DNA of 43,439 nt from GCA-003244245 sp039924425 (lineage in GTDB: Bacteria; Actinomycetota; Actinomycetes; Mycobacteriales; Pseudonocardiaceae), in contig JBDTAX010000137.1 in NCBI GenBank assembly GCA_039924425.1, forward strand, positions 1 through 43,439. Direction: 5' to 3'. Numbering within the stretch: the first letter of the stretch is position 1; each line of letters opens with the position of its first letter. Shown here piece after piece: positions 1 through 7,827 of this stretch. Below the pieces are notes generated by a model, which was not told where the DNA came from, made no database searches, and saw only the letters and a list, made by a program, of their open reading frames with translations. A program made the translations under genes and the position numbers.

Positions 1-1200
1 TGGTTGACCTCGGTGTTCGGCGCGGTGCTGCTCGCGGCACTGCCCCTGGTCATCATCACCGGATTGCTCGACTACATCGCATACGGCCCGCAGTTCGGGC
101 AGGCGTTCCCCACTGACGTCGGCTGGCTTCACCTGCCGACGTTCACCTGGCCGAGTCGCCCGGCGTGGCTGTTCCGGTTGACCGAGGGGGTCCACATCGG
201 CCTCGGGTTGGTGATCATCCCGGTGGTGTTGGCCAAGCTGTGGTCGGTAGTGCCCAAGCTGGTCAGCTGGCCACCCGCTCGTTCCCTGGCCCAGGTGCTG
301 GAGCGGCTGTCCCTGCTGATGCTCGTCGGCGGGATCCTGTTCGAGATGGCCACCGGTGTGCTGAACATCCAGTACGACTACCTGTTCGGGTTCAGCTTCT
401 ACACCGCGCACTACTACGGGGCCTGGGTGTTCATCGCCGGGTTCGTGGCGCACGTGGCTGTCAAACTGCCCAAAATGATCACCAATCTGCGGTCTCGCTC
501 GCTGCGCGCCGAACTGCGCACCTCCCTGGCCGACACCCACCCCGAGCCGCTCGACGAGGGGGGCCTGGTCGCCACCGACCCGGCCCCGGCGACCCTGAGC
601 CGGCGCGGCGCGCTGGCGCTGGTCGGTGGGGGCTCACTGCTGGTCGCGGTCCTGACCGCCGGGCAGACCCTCGGCGGCGCCGCGCGCGGCTTCGCGCTGC
701 TGATTCCCCGCGGCCGTTCCTACGGGGAGGGGCCGAACGCCTTCCAGGTCAACCGCACCGCCACCGCCGCGGGGATCACCCCAGCCGACACCGGGGCCGA
801 CTGGCGGCTCGCACTGGGCGGCGGGCCACACCCGGTGACCCTGGACCGGGCGACGCTGGAGGCCATGCCGCAACACACCGCGACCCTGCCCATCGCCTGC
901 GTCGAGGGCTGGTCCAGCACCCAAACCTGGACCGGGGTGCGGCTGGCTGACCTCGCCGCCCTGGCCGGAGTGCCCACCCCCCGGTCCGCGCTGGTGGGGT
1001 CACTGGAGAAGGCGGGCGCGTGGAACCACGCCACGCTGGCGGGCAACCAGGTTCTCGATCCCGACGCCCTGCTCGCCCTGCGGGTCAACGGCGCCGACCT
1101 GTCGGTCGATCACGGCTACCCCGCGCGCATCATCGTTCCAGCGCTGCCCGGTGTGCACAACACCAAATGGGTACGCTCCCTCGACTTCCGGAGCGCCTGA
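1..1200 (+). CDS. Membrane molybdopterin-dependent oxidoreductase, 5' end outside window
   Basis: The frame is open to the window edge, so the true start is probably upstream; the first in-window start is TTG at 4. The N-terminal half (about residues 1-160) is a cytochrome b561-like membrane domain with several hydrophobic helices and histidines at about 64, 136 and 150 that could bind heme. The C-terminal half (about 235-398) is a sulfite-oxidase-type molybdopterin domain; the Cys in CVEGWS (about residue 299) is the expected molybdenum ligand. Between them, SRRGALALVGGG (about 199-210) looks like a twin-arginine motif followed by a last membrane helix. This suggests the cofactor-loaded domain is exported by Tat after Sec inserts the earlier helices, as described for actinobacterial proteins of this architecture. 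The substrate is unknown. The next gene starts 1 base after the stop. Confidence 0.88.
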   Translation, partial: WLTSVFGAVLLAALPLVIITGLLDYIAYGPQFGQAFPTDVGWLHLPTFTWPSRPAWLFRLTEGVHIGLGLVIIPVVLAKLWSVVPKLVSWPPARSLAQVLERLSLLMLVGGILFEMATGVLNIQYDYLFGFSFYTAHYYGAWVFIAGFVAHVAVKLPKMITNLRSRSLRAELRTSLADTHPEPLDEGGLVATDPAPATLSRRGALALVGGGSLLVAVLTAGQTLGGAARGFALLIPRGRSYGEGPNAFQVNRTATAAGITPADTGADWRLALGGGPHPVTLDRATLEAMPQHTATLPIACVEGWSSTQTWTGVRLADLAALAGVPTPRSALVGSLEKAGAWNHATLAGNQVLDPDALLALRVNGADLSVDHGYPARIIVPALPGVHNTKWVRSLDFRSA

Positions 1201-1201
1201 C

Positions 1202-1798
1202 ATGCCTGGAGCACCCGCCACACACGGGGCACCCGACCACAACGGGCTACCTGGCGAACACGGGGCACCTGGCGAACACGGGCCACCTGGCACACACGGG
1301 GTCCTGGCGCGAATCCGGGGTTTCTACGGCGAGCACCCCCTGCACCTCCTAGCCCTGCTGGGGTGTTTCGCCCTCGCCGGCTACGTCGCCCTGCAGCTAC
1401 GCACCGACCCGACGTGGCCCACCATCGCCCTGTGGTTCCTCGGCGCCGTCATCGGCCACGACCTGGTGCTGTTCCCGCTGTACGCCCTGGCCGACCGCTC
1501 CCTGTCCGCCGGACTGCACGCCCTGCGGCCAGCGCGCGCTCGGCCAGGGCAGCGGACGGGCGGAACTGCCCCGCGAGTTCCCGCGGTGAACCACCTGCGG
1601 GTACCGATCATGGGAACCGCACTGACGTTCCTGCTGTTCTTCCCCGGCATCATCCAACAAGGCCAGCAGACCTACCTCGCCGCCACCGGCCAAACCCAAG
1701 CGCCCTACCTCGACCGCTGGCTACTGCTCACCACCGCGATGTTCACCATCAGCGCCATCATCTACGCCGCCCGACTCGCCAGAGGACCTGATCGCTGA
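1202..1798 (+). CDS. Small multi-pass membrane protein with collagen-like N-terminus
   Basis: Start chosen at ATG 1202, because the preceding gene stops at 1200 (TGA-C-ATG), which suggests translational coupling. The product is about 198 residues. Residues 3-33 are a glycine-periodic tract; from residue 15 glycine occupies every third position (GLP GEH GAP GEH GPP GTH), a short collagen-like Gly-X-Y run rich in Pro and His. The rest is hydrophobic, with three or four predicted helices. I do not recognise the family. Its position suggests a partner of the molybdopterin oxidoreductase. The DNA under the tract is a degenerate repeat, so the tract may be slippage-prone. An in-frame start further downstream would remove it and cannot be excluded. 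Confidence 0.7.
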   Translation: MPGAPATHGAPDHNGLPGEHGAPGEHGPPGTHGVLARIRGFYGEHPLHLLALLGCFALAGYVALQLRTDPTWPTIALWFLGAVIGHDLVLFPLYALADRSLSAGLHALRPARARPGQRTGGTAPRVPAVNHLRVPIMGTALTFLLFFPGIIQQGQQTYLAATGQTQAPYLDRWLLLTTAMFTISAIIYAARLARGPDR

Positions 1799-1800
1799 GC

Positions 1801-1983
1801 ATGAACAACATCAGACCGGCGGCGGCTCTCGCCGGGGCGGGGACCATGGCCACTGTTGCCGGTTGGGCCGCTCCGGCATCGGCATTGCACCGGGCTCGGG
1901 TGTTGCGCTCTACGGTCTGCCCTATCCTGGCTGGCATCGGCCGGCCGGGCAGCGTGGCGTTACAGACAATGATCAGCCGGTGA
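1801..1983 (+). pseudogene. Truncated duplicate of polysaccharide deacetylase 5' end
   Basis: This 60-codon frame matches the first 50 or so codons of the deacetylase at 4908 almost residue for residue, including the IRP, AGTMA, GWAAPA, RARVLR and LAGIGRPGSVAL blocks. It then diverges exactly where the deacetylase enters its catalytic TFDDGP motif, and stops. It therefore lacks the whole NodB catalytic domain. It begins two bases after the membrane gene and may be translated, but no enzyme activity is possible. The two copies differ at many silent and some coding positions, so the duplication is not recent. It marks the left border of the caspase/EACC1 cassette. Confidence 0.75.
1969..1983. 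repeat. Left copy of direct repeat flanking the caspase/EACC1 cassette
   Basis: ATGATCAGCCGGTGA here resembles the start of the deacetylase at 4908 (ATGATCAGACCGGTGG) with one base missing. It overlaps the last codons and stop of the caspase gene on the other strand. The pair could be a target-site duplication or a recombination footprint, but chance is possible at this length. Confidence 0.4.
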
Positions 1984-4195
1984 GGTTCAGGACGGTGAGG
2001 GTTGCGCTGTTGAGGTTGCTCACGTAGGCCTGCCGGCCGTTGGGCAGCACTCCGATGCTGGTCGGGCCGGCCCCGGTCGGCAGCGTCGCGGTGACCTGGT
2101 CGGTCGTGGCGTCGATCACGGAGACGGTGTTGCTGCCCTCGTTGACCACGTAGGCGAATCGTCCGTCCGGAGCCCAGGCAATGTCTTGCGGGTTGTTCCC
2201 GACCGGGATGGTCGCGACAACTTTCCGGGTGTTGGTGTCAATCACCGTCACGGAGCTGGCGTCGTAGTTCACGTTGACCACCAGCGGCCGGGTGGGGTGC
2301 ACGGCGAGGCTGTGTGGGCTGGTGCTGACCGGGATGGTCGCGACGACCTCGCGGGTGGTGGTGTCGATCACCGAGACCAGATTGGACTCGTGGTTGGCCG
2401 TGTAGGCCCACCTGCCGTCGGGGGAGAACGCGACCCAATGCGGATTGGGTGCGACCTTGATCTGGGCGATGACCGTGTTGCTGGCCGTGTCGACCACTGA
2501 CACGGACGCGGTGTCGTGGTTGGGAATATAGAGCAGTTTCCCGTCCGGGGTGACCGCCGGTAGGAACGGGCGCGCGGGTTGCGGAATCGTGGCGACCACG
2601 GTGTTCGATGCGGTGTCGATCACGTCCACCAAGTGGATTGTCCGCTGGTCGTTGAAGATGCTGACGTAAAGCTTGCGACCGTCCGGCGCGAAGGCGAGGA
2701 ACTGGGGTGGGCCCGCCGGGATGGGAATGGTCGCGGTCACCTGGTTGACCGCTGTGTCCAGCACGGTGATGCGCTGGGTGTCCTGGTTGGCGATGTAGGC
2801 GTGGTGGCCGTTGGGGGAGACCGCGACGAAGTCGGGAGTCTGGCCCACCGGGATGGTGGGGCCGAGCGCGGGTATCGCGACCTCCGGCCCGATGGTTGAT
2901 GCGCGCGCGGGTGCTGGCGCGGATGCGGGGATTGAGCTGGGCCGCGAGCGATTAGTGGCGACGAACGCCACGAGGACGATTATGACGGCTAGTGTCAGCA
3001 GCGCACTGATGGCGATCTGGGCCTGCCGGCGGCGTCCGTCGTCAGGTTGCGCACCGGGTGCAGGAGGGTCGGCGCCGGTGGTGTCCGACGCGATGGGCGA
3101 CTTACCCGGACGGGTCGGCAGGGCGTCAACCCGCCTTTCGTCTTTCTCCCCGACCGAGCTAGGTCGTAGGCTGGGCGGGACCGCTGGTATCCAGCGCGGC
3201 TTCTCAGACTCGCGCTGGTTCTGCTCCTCGGCTTCTCGCCGAGCCAGGTCGGGATTGAGCATGGTAAGGATCTTCATTGCGGACGAGGACACCATCTTGC
3301 TGTCGTCGTGGGCCAGGCGAGAAATGTGGTTGAGCACCTCGGTTCGGACGAGATCGTTGCCGACGTGGTGCAGGCGGGCGAGGACGTCGAGGGCCGCTCG
3401 CCGTTCTTGCGGGAACGGACTTTCGATTCCGTTGTGAAGATAGGCTGGCAGAGTCCAGTGTATGTTTCGGGCAATGACGATGCGACCCTCGACGTTTTCC
3501 TGTTTCTTGGGTCGCTGCTGGGGCATCTCCTCGATGACGCGGTCGTGTACGTAGCTGTACAGCTCGTCGAGACAGATGTCGCCGTCGCCGTCGAGATCGG
3601 CTTCTCCAGTCGTTAATCCTTCGACGAGGAAACGGGTGAAGACCGATTGAGTTCCTTTGCCGACGATCTGGTTTCCCTCGAAAGAGTACTGGGTGGCGTC
3701 GGATGCGGTGAGCACCACCCGCCCCTTGCCTCGGAATCTATCGAGAACGTCTACCTGGGGATCGGCTTTGACGATGCGACTGGTCGGGAAGGCCCCGCTG
3801 TAGCAGCAGTCGAGCACGAGTACCTTTTGGCGCGATGAGCAGGACTCCATGGCGTCATCGATCTGTTGGGCCGACAGGCCGGTGAAGCGAAGGTTGTCGC
3901 GCGTGGTGTTGGTCATGGCCAGATACAGGCGGCCCTGGTCGTCTTTCAAGCCGTGACCGGTGAAGTACAGCAACGTGAGATCGTCACCGCGCCGGTTGTC
4001 ATAGAATTCGCCGATGGCGTCCCCCACGACCTGAAGCGGCTCGTTGATCAGAGTGGTCACCTCGAAGTCGGCGATCGCGGGGTCGCGAAGGACTTCCGCC
4101 AGCGCTTCCGCGTCGTGTCCGGGAGCTGTTAGCTGGCGCAGCCCCGCGTCCTGGTAGCGGTAGGTGGCCACCAGCAATGCCAGCCGCCGTGGCAC
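1973..4195 (-). CDS. Caspase-family protease with EF-hand, membrane helix and YVTN beta-propeller
   Basis: The product is 740 residues. A peptidase C14 (caspase/metacaspase) domain spans about 4-245, with the catalytic His in FTGHG (H81) and Cys in LDCCYSG (C131). At 200-211 there is a full 12-residue EF-hand loop (Asp at 1, 3, 5 and 7, Gly at 6, Ile at 8, Glu at 12), so calcium control is plausible. Residues 255-315 look like helical HEAT-type repeats. One membrane helix lies at about 393-415. Residues 440-740 form about seven YVTN-type beta-propeller repeats with VIDT...VVATIPV motifs, probably an extracellular sensor or binding platform. The GTG start lies 1 base after the TAA stop of the EACC1-like gene, implying coupled translation. 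The pairing points to a biological-conflict or cell-death system. The trigger and substrates are unknown. Confidence 0.9.
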   Translation of the reverse strand: MPRRLALLVATYRYQDAGLRQLTAPGHDAEALAEVLRDPAIADFEVTTLINEPLQVVGDAIGEFYDNRRGDDLTLLYFTGHGLKDDQGRLYLAMTNTTRDNLRFTGLSAQQIDDAMESCSSRQKVLVLDCCYSGAFPTSRIVKADPQVDVLDRFRGKGRVVLTASDATQYSFEGNQIVGKGTQSVFTRFLVEGLTTGEADLDGDGDICLDELYSYVHDRVIEEMPQQRPKKQENVEGRIVIARNIHWTLPAYLHNGIESPFPQERRAALDVLARLHHVGNDLVRTEVLNHISRLAHDDSKMVSSSAMKILTMLNPDLARREAEEQNQRESEKPRWIPAVPPSLRPSSVGEKDERRVDALPTRPGKSPIASDTTGADPPAPGAQPDDGRRRQAQIAISALLTLAVIIVLVAFVATNRSRPSSIPASAPAPARASTIGPEVAIPALGPTIPVGQTPDFVAVSPNGHHAYIANQDTQRITVLDTAVNQVTATIPIPAGPPQFLAFAPDGRKLYVSIFNDQRTIHLVDVIDTASNTVVATIPQPARPFLPAVTPDGKLLYIPNHDTASVSVVDTASNTVIAQIKVAPNPHWVAFSPDGRWAYTANHESNLVSVIDTTTREVVATIPVSTSPHSLAVHPTRPLVVNVNYDASSVTVIDTNTRKVVATIPVGNNPQDIAWAPDGRFAYVVNEGSNTVSVIDATTDQVTATLPTGAGPTSIGVLPNGRQAYVSNLNSATLTVLNLTG

Positions 4196-4196
4196 G

Positions 4197-4610
4197 TTAC
4201 GTCACTCCATGATGGCGCAGGTAGGCGTCGATCAGCGCGCTTCGCTCCTGCGCGGAGCCCCTCTCCAACATGATCGTGTCGCCATCGATGGTCACCAGGA
4301 TGCGGTGGGCCCCGGCGTGCCGGGAGAGCCAGTCCCGAGCGGTCTCGAGCGCAACGGCGCCGACTCCGGGGGTGGTGGTCAGTGTGATCAGCAGAGCGCC
4401 CACGCTGGACGCGACCCCTTTGGCGCCTGGCGGCGCGGTCTCAGCGGTCACCGGGGCGACGGATTCGACGTCGAGGTCTCTGAGCTCGGCCCGCAACCGC
4501 CGAACCGACCGATCGAGCTCATCCGGCTCGAAATCTGGTTCCGTGTCAACAACCAGGAGAAGATCTCGTGACACCCGCTCCGCGCCACAATCAATGTCGT
4601 ACCCGGTCAT
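4197..4610 (-). CDS. EACC1-like small protein, partner of the caspase
   Basis: About 137 residues. ATG at 4610 is chosen because GAGGAGG lies 6 bases upstream; the longer TTG start at 4628 overlaps that ribosome site. The sequence has an acidic segment after a short beta strand (LLLVVDTEPDFEPDELDRSV), a hydrophobic central helix (GAKGVASSVGALLITL) and a C-terminal LVTIDGDTIMLERGSAQERS segment ending in a helix. This fits effector-associated constant component 1 (EACC1), a small protein seen next to caspases, peptidases and NTPases in conflict systems of multicellular bacteria. Its biochemical role is not established; it is thought to link sensing to effector activation. The assignment is by pattern only. 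Confidence 0.7.
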   Translation of the reverse strand: MTGYDIDCGAERVSRDLLLVVDTEPDFEPDELDRSVRRLRAELRDLDVESVAPVTAETAPPGAKGVASSVGALLITLTTTPGVGAVALETARDWLSRHAGAHRILVTIDGDTIMLERGSAQERSALIDAYLRHHGVT

Positions 4611-4628
4611 CCGCCGCCTCCTCAACAC

Positions 4629-4904
4629 AGATCTTCACCCCCCCGCGTGTGTGGATGGCTACATCAAGTCACACAATGGACCGGAAGTCTCGCCCGCCGG
4701 CACAAAGTCCTCTTTCGCTTGTCAGCCCACACCAGCGGTCATACAAAAGAGATCAATCGGGAGGCCTGATAAATACATCATATTCAATACCCGATTGGGT
4801 GAACTTGTCCATGGAGGAGCGACCCGTGATCCGCTCACCGCCGACGCGGCCTGATCCGGATCCGCCCCGGCGACGACCGCTGGGGACGGGTCGGTAGCCT
4901 CGAC
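4629..4904. promoter_or_regulatory. AT-richer divergent control region with inverted repeat
   Basis: No gene is seen here. The stretch 4640-4815 is clearly less GC-rich than its surroundings, as expected for promoters or recently acquired DNA. It separates the minus-strand EACC1/caspase unit from the plus-strand deacetylase. An inverted repeat with 8-base arms CAATCGGG (4754-4761) and CCCGATTG (4790-4797) surrounds an AT-rich 28-base core and is a candidate operator. A weak ribosome site precedes the deacetylase. No clear -35/-10 pair could be fixed. Confidence 0.4.
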
Positions 4905-4907
4905 GTG

Positions 4908-4922
4908 ATGATCAGACCGGTG
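4908..4922. repeat. Right copy of direct repeat flanking the caspase/EACC1 cassette
   Basis: ATGATCAGACCGGTGG forms the start codon region of the deacetylase and nearly repeats the bases at 1969-1983. See the left copy for interpretation. Confidence 0.4.
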
Positions 4923-5714
4923 GCGGCTCTCGGCGTGGCGGGGACCATGGCCGCTGCTGCTGGCTGGGCCGCTCCGGCCCTGTTGCGGGCTCGGGTGCTA
5001 CGCGCCGCTGTGTGCCCGGGCTTGGCCGGCATCGGCCGGCCGGGCAGCGTGGCGTTGACTTTCGATGACGGGCCTGACCCCGAGGGCACCCCCGCGGTGC
5101 TCGACGCGTTGGATCAACTCGGCTGGACCGCCACGTTCTTCATGCTCGGCGCGCAGGTGCAGCGGTATCCGGATGTTGCGGCGGCGGTGGTGGCCGCTGG
5201 GCACGAGGCCGCGGTACACGGGTTCAGTCACCGCAACCACCTGGCCCGCGGTCCGGCTGACGTGCACCGGGACGTGGCGCGTGGCGCAGCGGTGGTCGCC
5301 GAGGCGACCGGCGGGTGGCCGACCTGGTTTCGGCCGCCCTATGGCGTGTTCACACTGGGGTCGCTGCGCGCTGCGCGGCGCGCCGGGTTGCGGCCGGTGT
5401 TGTGGAGCGCGTGGGGCCGGGACTGGGAAGCGCGTGGCCCGGCTGAGGTGGCCGACACGGTTGCGGGCCAGCTCAGGCCGGGTGGAACGGTGCTGCTGCA
5501 CGACTCAGACTGCGTCGCCCAGGTGGCCGGCAGCTGGCGGAGCACGGTGCGGGCACTGCCCCGGCTGGCCGAGCTTGTCGATCAACTGGGCTGCACCGTC
5601 GGCCCGCTGCGGGAGCACCTCGCGGGTAGCCCCCAAGCCCCCCCCAGGCCAGGGGCTCCAGTCACACTGGGCGTGAATCGTGGCCGGGAACAGCGTGCTG
5701 AGAGCGTTCGGTGA
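4908..5714 (+). CDS. Polysaccharide deacetylase (NodB / carbohydrate esterase 4 family)
   Basis: About 268 residues. An N-terminal hydrophobic segment (AVAGTMAAAAGWAAPALL region) probably acts as a signal anchor. The NodB domain carries the TFDDGPDPEG metal/catalytic motif, the HGFSHRNHL motif with the two metal-binding histidines, WFRPPYGVF, and a late LLHDSD motif with the final catalytic histidine. The likely reaction is hydrolysis of N- or O-acetyl groups on cell-wall or surface polysaccharide. ATG 4908 follows an in-frame GTG at 4905, either of which could start. The 3' end overlaps the convergent glycosyltransferase by 53 bases. A truncated copy of its 5' end lies at 1801. Confidence 0.92.
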   Translation: MIRPVAALGVAGTMAAAAGWAAPALLRARVLRAAVCPGLAGIGRPGSVALTFDDGPDPEGTPAVLDALDQLGWTATFFMLGAQVQRYPDVAAAVVAAGHEAAVHGFSHRNHLARGPADVHRDVARGAAVVAEATGGWPTWFRPPYGVFTLGSLRAARRAGLRPVLWSAWGRDWEARGPAEVADTVAGQLRPGGTVLLHDSDCVAQVAGSWRSTVRALPRLAELVDQLGCTVGPLREHLAGSPQAPPRPGAPVTLGVNRGREQRAESVR

Positions 5715-6789
5715 GCAGGCTCATCACGACCGACGCGGTGTCCGGGTTGCGCACCACGTGGCTGGGGTCGCCCCGGTGCTGCGCCTGTTGCTTGATCGCG
5801 GCGACCAACTCGGCTTCGTCGCGCGGCCACGGGGCCAGCCCGGCTTCAGCGAGCACCTCGGAGTTGGCCACCCCGTGCCCCGGAATCGGGCGGTAGGTCA
5901 CCGCGGGCAGCCCGGCGGTCAACGCCTCGGTCAGCGACAGGCCGCCCGCATTGTGCACCAGTACGTCGGCGGCCGCCATCAGCTCCGGGACGTCCTCGCG
6001 CCAGCCGAGGGCGACGACGCCGGGCTGGGTCGACAACTGTTTGCGCAGGCGATCGTTGCGCCCGCAGAGCACGATCATCTCCGCGACGCCGGAAGCGCTG
6101 ATGGTGCGCACCACCTGGGGCACGTCGCCCATCCCGAGTGATCCGGTCGCCAAGAGCACCACCAAGCCCTCCGCGGACAACCCGAGCTCGGCGCGCAACC
6201 GATGCCGATGCGCAAGGTCGGGCTGCTGGGCGAACCGGGATGACACGAGGCCGCCGACGGCCCGCATGGGCGTGTGATAGGCCGAGTGCCCCATGCGTGC
6301 CGTGGCCTCGGTCACCGTCACGTGGTGCTCGATTGCGGGGTGCACCCACAGTCGGTGCACCGCCGGATCGGTCAGGAAGGTCATCACGGTCGCGTTCAGC
6401 AACCCAGCTTCCTTGAGTTGGCCCAGCGTCTGGCTGGCCAACATGTAGGTGGACACCACAACGTCATGCTCGCCAACCCAGCTCAGTACGTGACGCTGCG
6501 CCAGCCGGCACAGCGTCAGGGCGACCCGCTGCACCCAGCCGGTGTGTTCCAGATGGGCGAACATCCAATCGAAGAACCTCGGTGCATAGCCGATGCTCAA
6601 CCGGTAGCCATCTCGCAGCACGCACCGGAACATTCGGGGCAGCGCGTCCAGGTAGTCCCGGCGGTCCGCCGCGACGTCCAACTTGGCCAGTCGACTGATG
6701 AGCTCGTCGGCGGCACCGTCGTGACCCGCGCCGACGCTGCCCGAGATGACCAGCACTCGTGCCGCCGTGCCCGCTGCCCGATCGCCCAT
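5662..6789 (-). CDS. Glycosyltransferase of the MGDG synthase / MurG-like type
   Basis: The product is 375 residues with two domains. The N-terminal half starts VLVISGSVGAGHDGAADEL, the glycine-rich loop with GH typical of monogalactosyldiacylglycerol-synthase-like enzymes. The C-terminal half has the nucleotide-sugar binding pattern: VVLLATGSLGMG, VALGWREDVPELMAAADVLV, then HNAGGLSLTEAL and PGHGVANSEVL. GT28-family C-terminal folds bind UDP-sugars this way. The acceptor is probably a diacylglycerol or another membrane lipid, but that is inferred. The convergent deacetylase could act on a related surface glycan. Confidence 0.85.
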   Translation of the reverse strand: MGDRAAGTAARVLVISGSVGAGHDGAADELISRLAKLDVAADRRDYLDALPRMFRCVLRDGYRLSIGYAPRFFDWMFAHLEHTGWVQRVALTLCRLAQRHVLSWVGEHDVVVSTYMLASQTLGQLKEAGLLNATVMTFLTDPAVHRLWVHPAIEHHVTVTEATARMGHSAYHTPMRAVGGLVSSRFAQQPDLAHRHRLRAELGLSAEGLVVLLATGSLGMGDVPQVVRTISASGVAEMIVLCGRNDRLRKQLSTQPGVVALGWREDVPELMAAADVLVHNAGGLSLTEALTAGLPAVTYRPIPGHGVANSEVLAEAGLAPWPRDEAELVAAIKQQAQHRGDPSHVVRNPDTASVVMSLLTERSQHAVPGHDSRPV

Positions 6790-6924
6790 TGGTCCCTACC
6801 TATTCCACGCGCCGCCCGGCCCTGTCAGGACTGTCTCCTACAGCGTGTAAGAGACTAGCCGATGTCGCGTGGCGTGACGATTCGCCCTGAAAAACACACT
6901 CAAAGTTAAGAGGGCGGCTGCCCG

Positions 6925-7827
6925 TCAGGTCGGCCACAACCAGTAGATGAGCTGGTAGAACGCGATTGTGGCCTGTATCGCGGCGATCGCGGTGGCCACG
7001 CCGAGCGCCAGCACGCCGCTGGGCACCAAGGGCTCGGGCCGGGGCGGGTCTGAGCGCAACGCGACGACCCGAGCCCCCACCCCGCATCCGGTGAAGGACA
7101 ACGCGGCCGGCCAGCGGTGCGCCCCACCCGCCGCCCCGCTGGCCAAAGCCGCCTTGGTCAGCGCTCGCGCGACCAGCTCCCGGCTGCCCGTCACCGAAGC
7201 CGCGTGCTCATCGGCACTGCGCTCGACGAGGAAAGCCACCGCCTCCCGCACCGGGATCAGCAGTGGATTGACCGCGGCGCAGATCTCAGTCGCGGCCCGA
7301 AGCCAATGATGCTTGCCATGTAGGTGCGCCCGCTCGTGCGCCAGCACGACCCGCCGCTCGTCACCGTCCAAGGCCGACAACAGGCCACGCGTGATCAGGA
7401 TTCGGCCTGGCCGGCCCGGCACGGCGAACGCGTGCGGAGCGTCCAACGCCACCACGGCCAGCTCACCGGCCCCGCAGGAGCTGCACACCGCCCGCAGCTC
7501 CCGGGTCGTGGACCGGCGGGCCCGCAGCACCTTCTCCACCCGGATCGCGCCCACGATCAGCAGGACCACGGCGGTGACCCCGATCAGCTTGGGCACCGGA
7601 TCTTGCAGCTGCACTCCGCGCTCCAGCGCTTCGTCAGCGACCAGTGAGGTGCAGCCCAGCAGGGTGGCCGACAGCAGGACCAAGCCCCAGGTCGCCGCCG
7701 CGGCGCACAACATCGCGGCAACCACGAACACGGCGGCTCGTGTCGGCGCTGTCCGGGCGACGACGATCCGGCTGATCGCGGCCAGCAGTAGCGACAGCGC
7801 CGCCGGCAGGTACACGCTGATCGTCAT
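6925..7827 (-). CDS. BlaR1-like M56-family membrane metallopeptidase
   Basis: The product is 300 residues. Hydrophobic helices occupy the first 100 residues, and a zinc protease core follows with HERAH (about 164-168) and a downstream ERSADEHA segment supplying the third ligand. M56 peptidases of this compact type lack the penicillin-sensing C-terminal domain of BlaR1. The start overlaps the stop of the BlaI-type repressor by 4 bases (ATGA), so the two are co-translated. The expected role is cleavage or inactivation of the repressor after an envelope or metal signal; the inducer is not visible. Confidence 0.9.
   Translation of the reverse strand: MTISVYLPAALSLLLAAISRIVVARTAPTRAAVFVVAAMLCAAAATWGLVLLSATLLGCTSLVADEALERGVQLQDPVPKLIGVTAVVLLIVGAIRVEKVLRARRSTTRELRAVCSSCGAGELAVVALDAPHAFAVPGRPGRILITRGLLSALDGDERRVVLAHERAHLHGKHHWLRAATEICAAVNPLLIPVREAVAFLVERSADEHAASVTGSRELVARALTKAALASGAAGGAHRWPAALSFTGCGVGARVVALRSDPPRPEPLVPSGVLALGVATAIAAIQATIAFYQLIYWLWPT

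Noticed and set aside
1000..1293. Second collagen-like frame on the minus strand
   Set aside because: Gly/Pro codons read similarly on both strands; this frame is antisense to the molybdoenzyme and the membrane gene.
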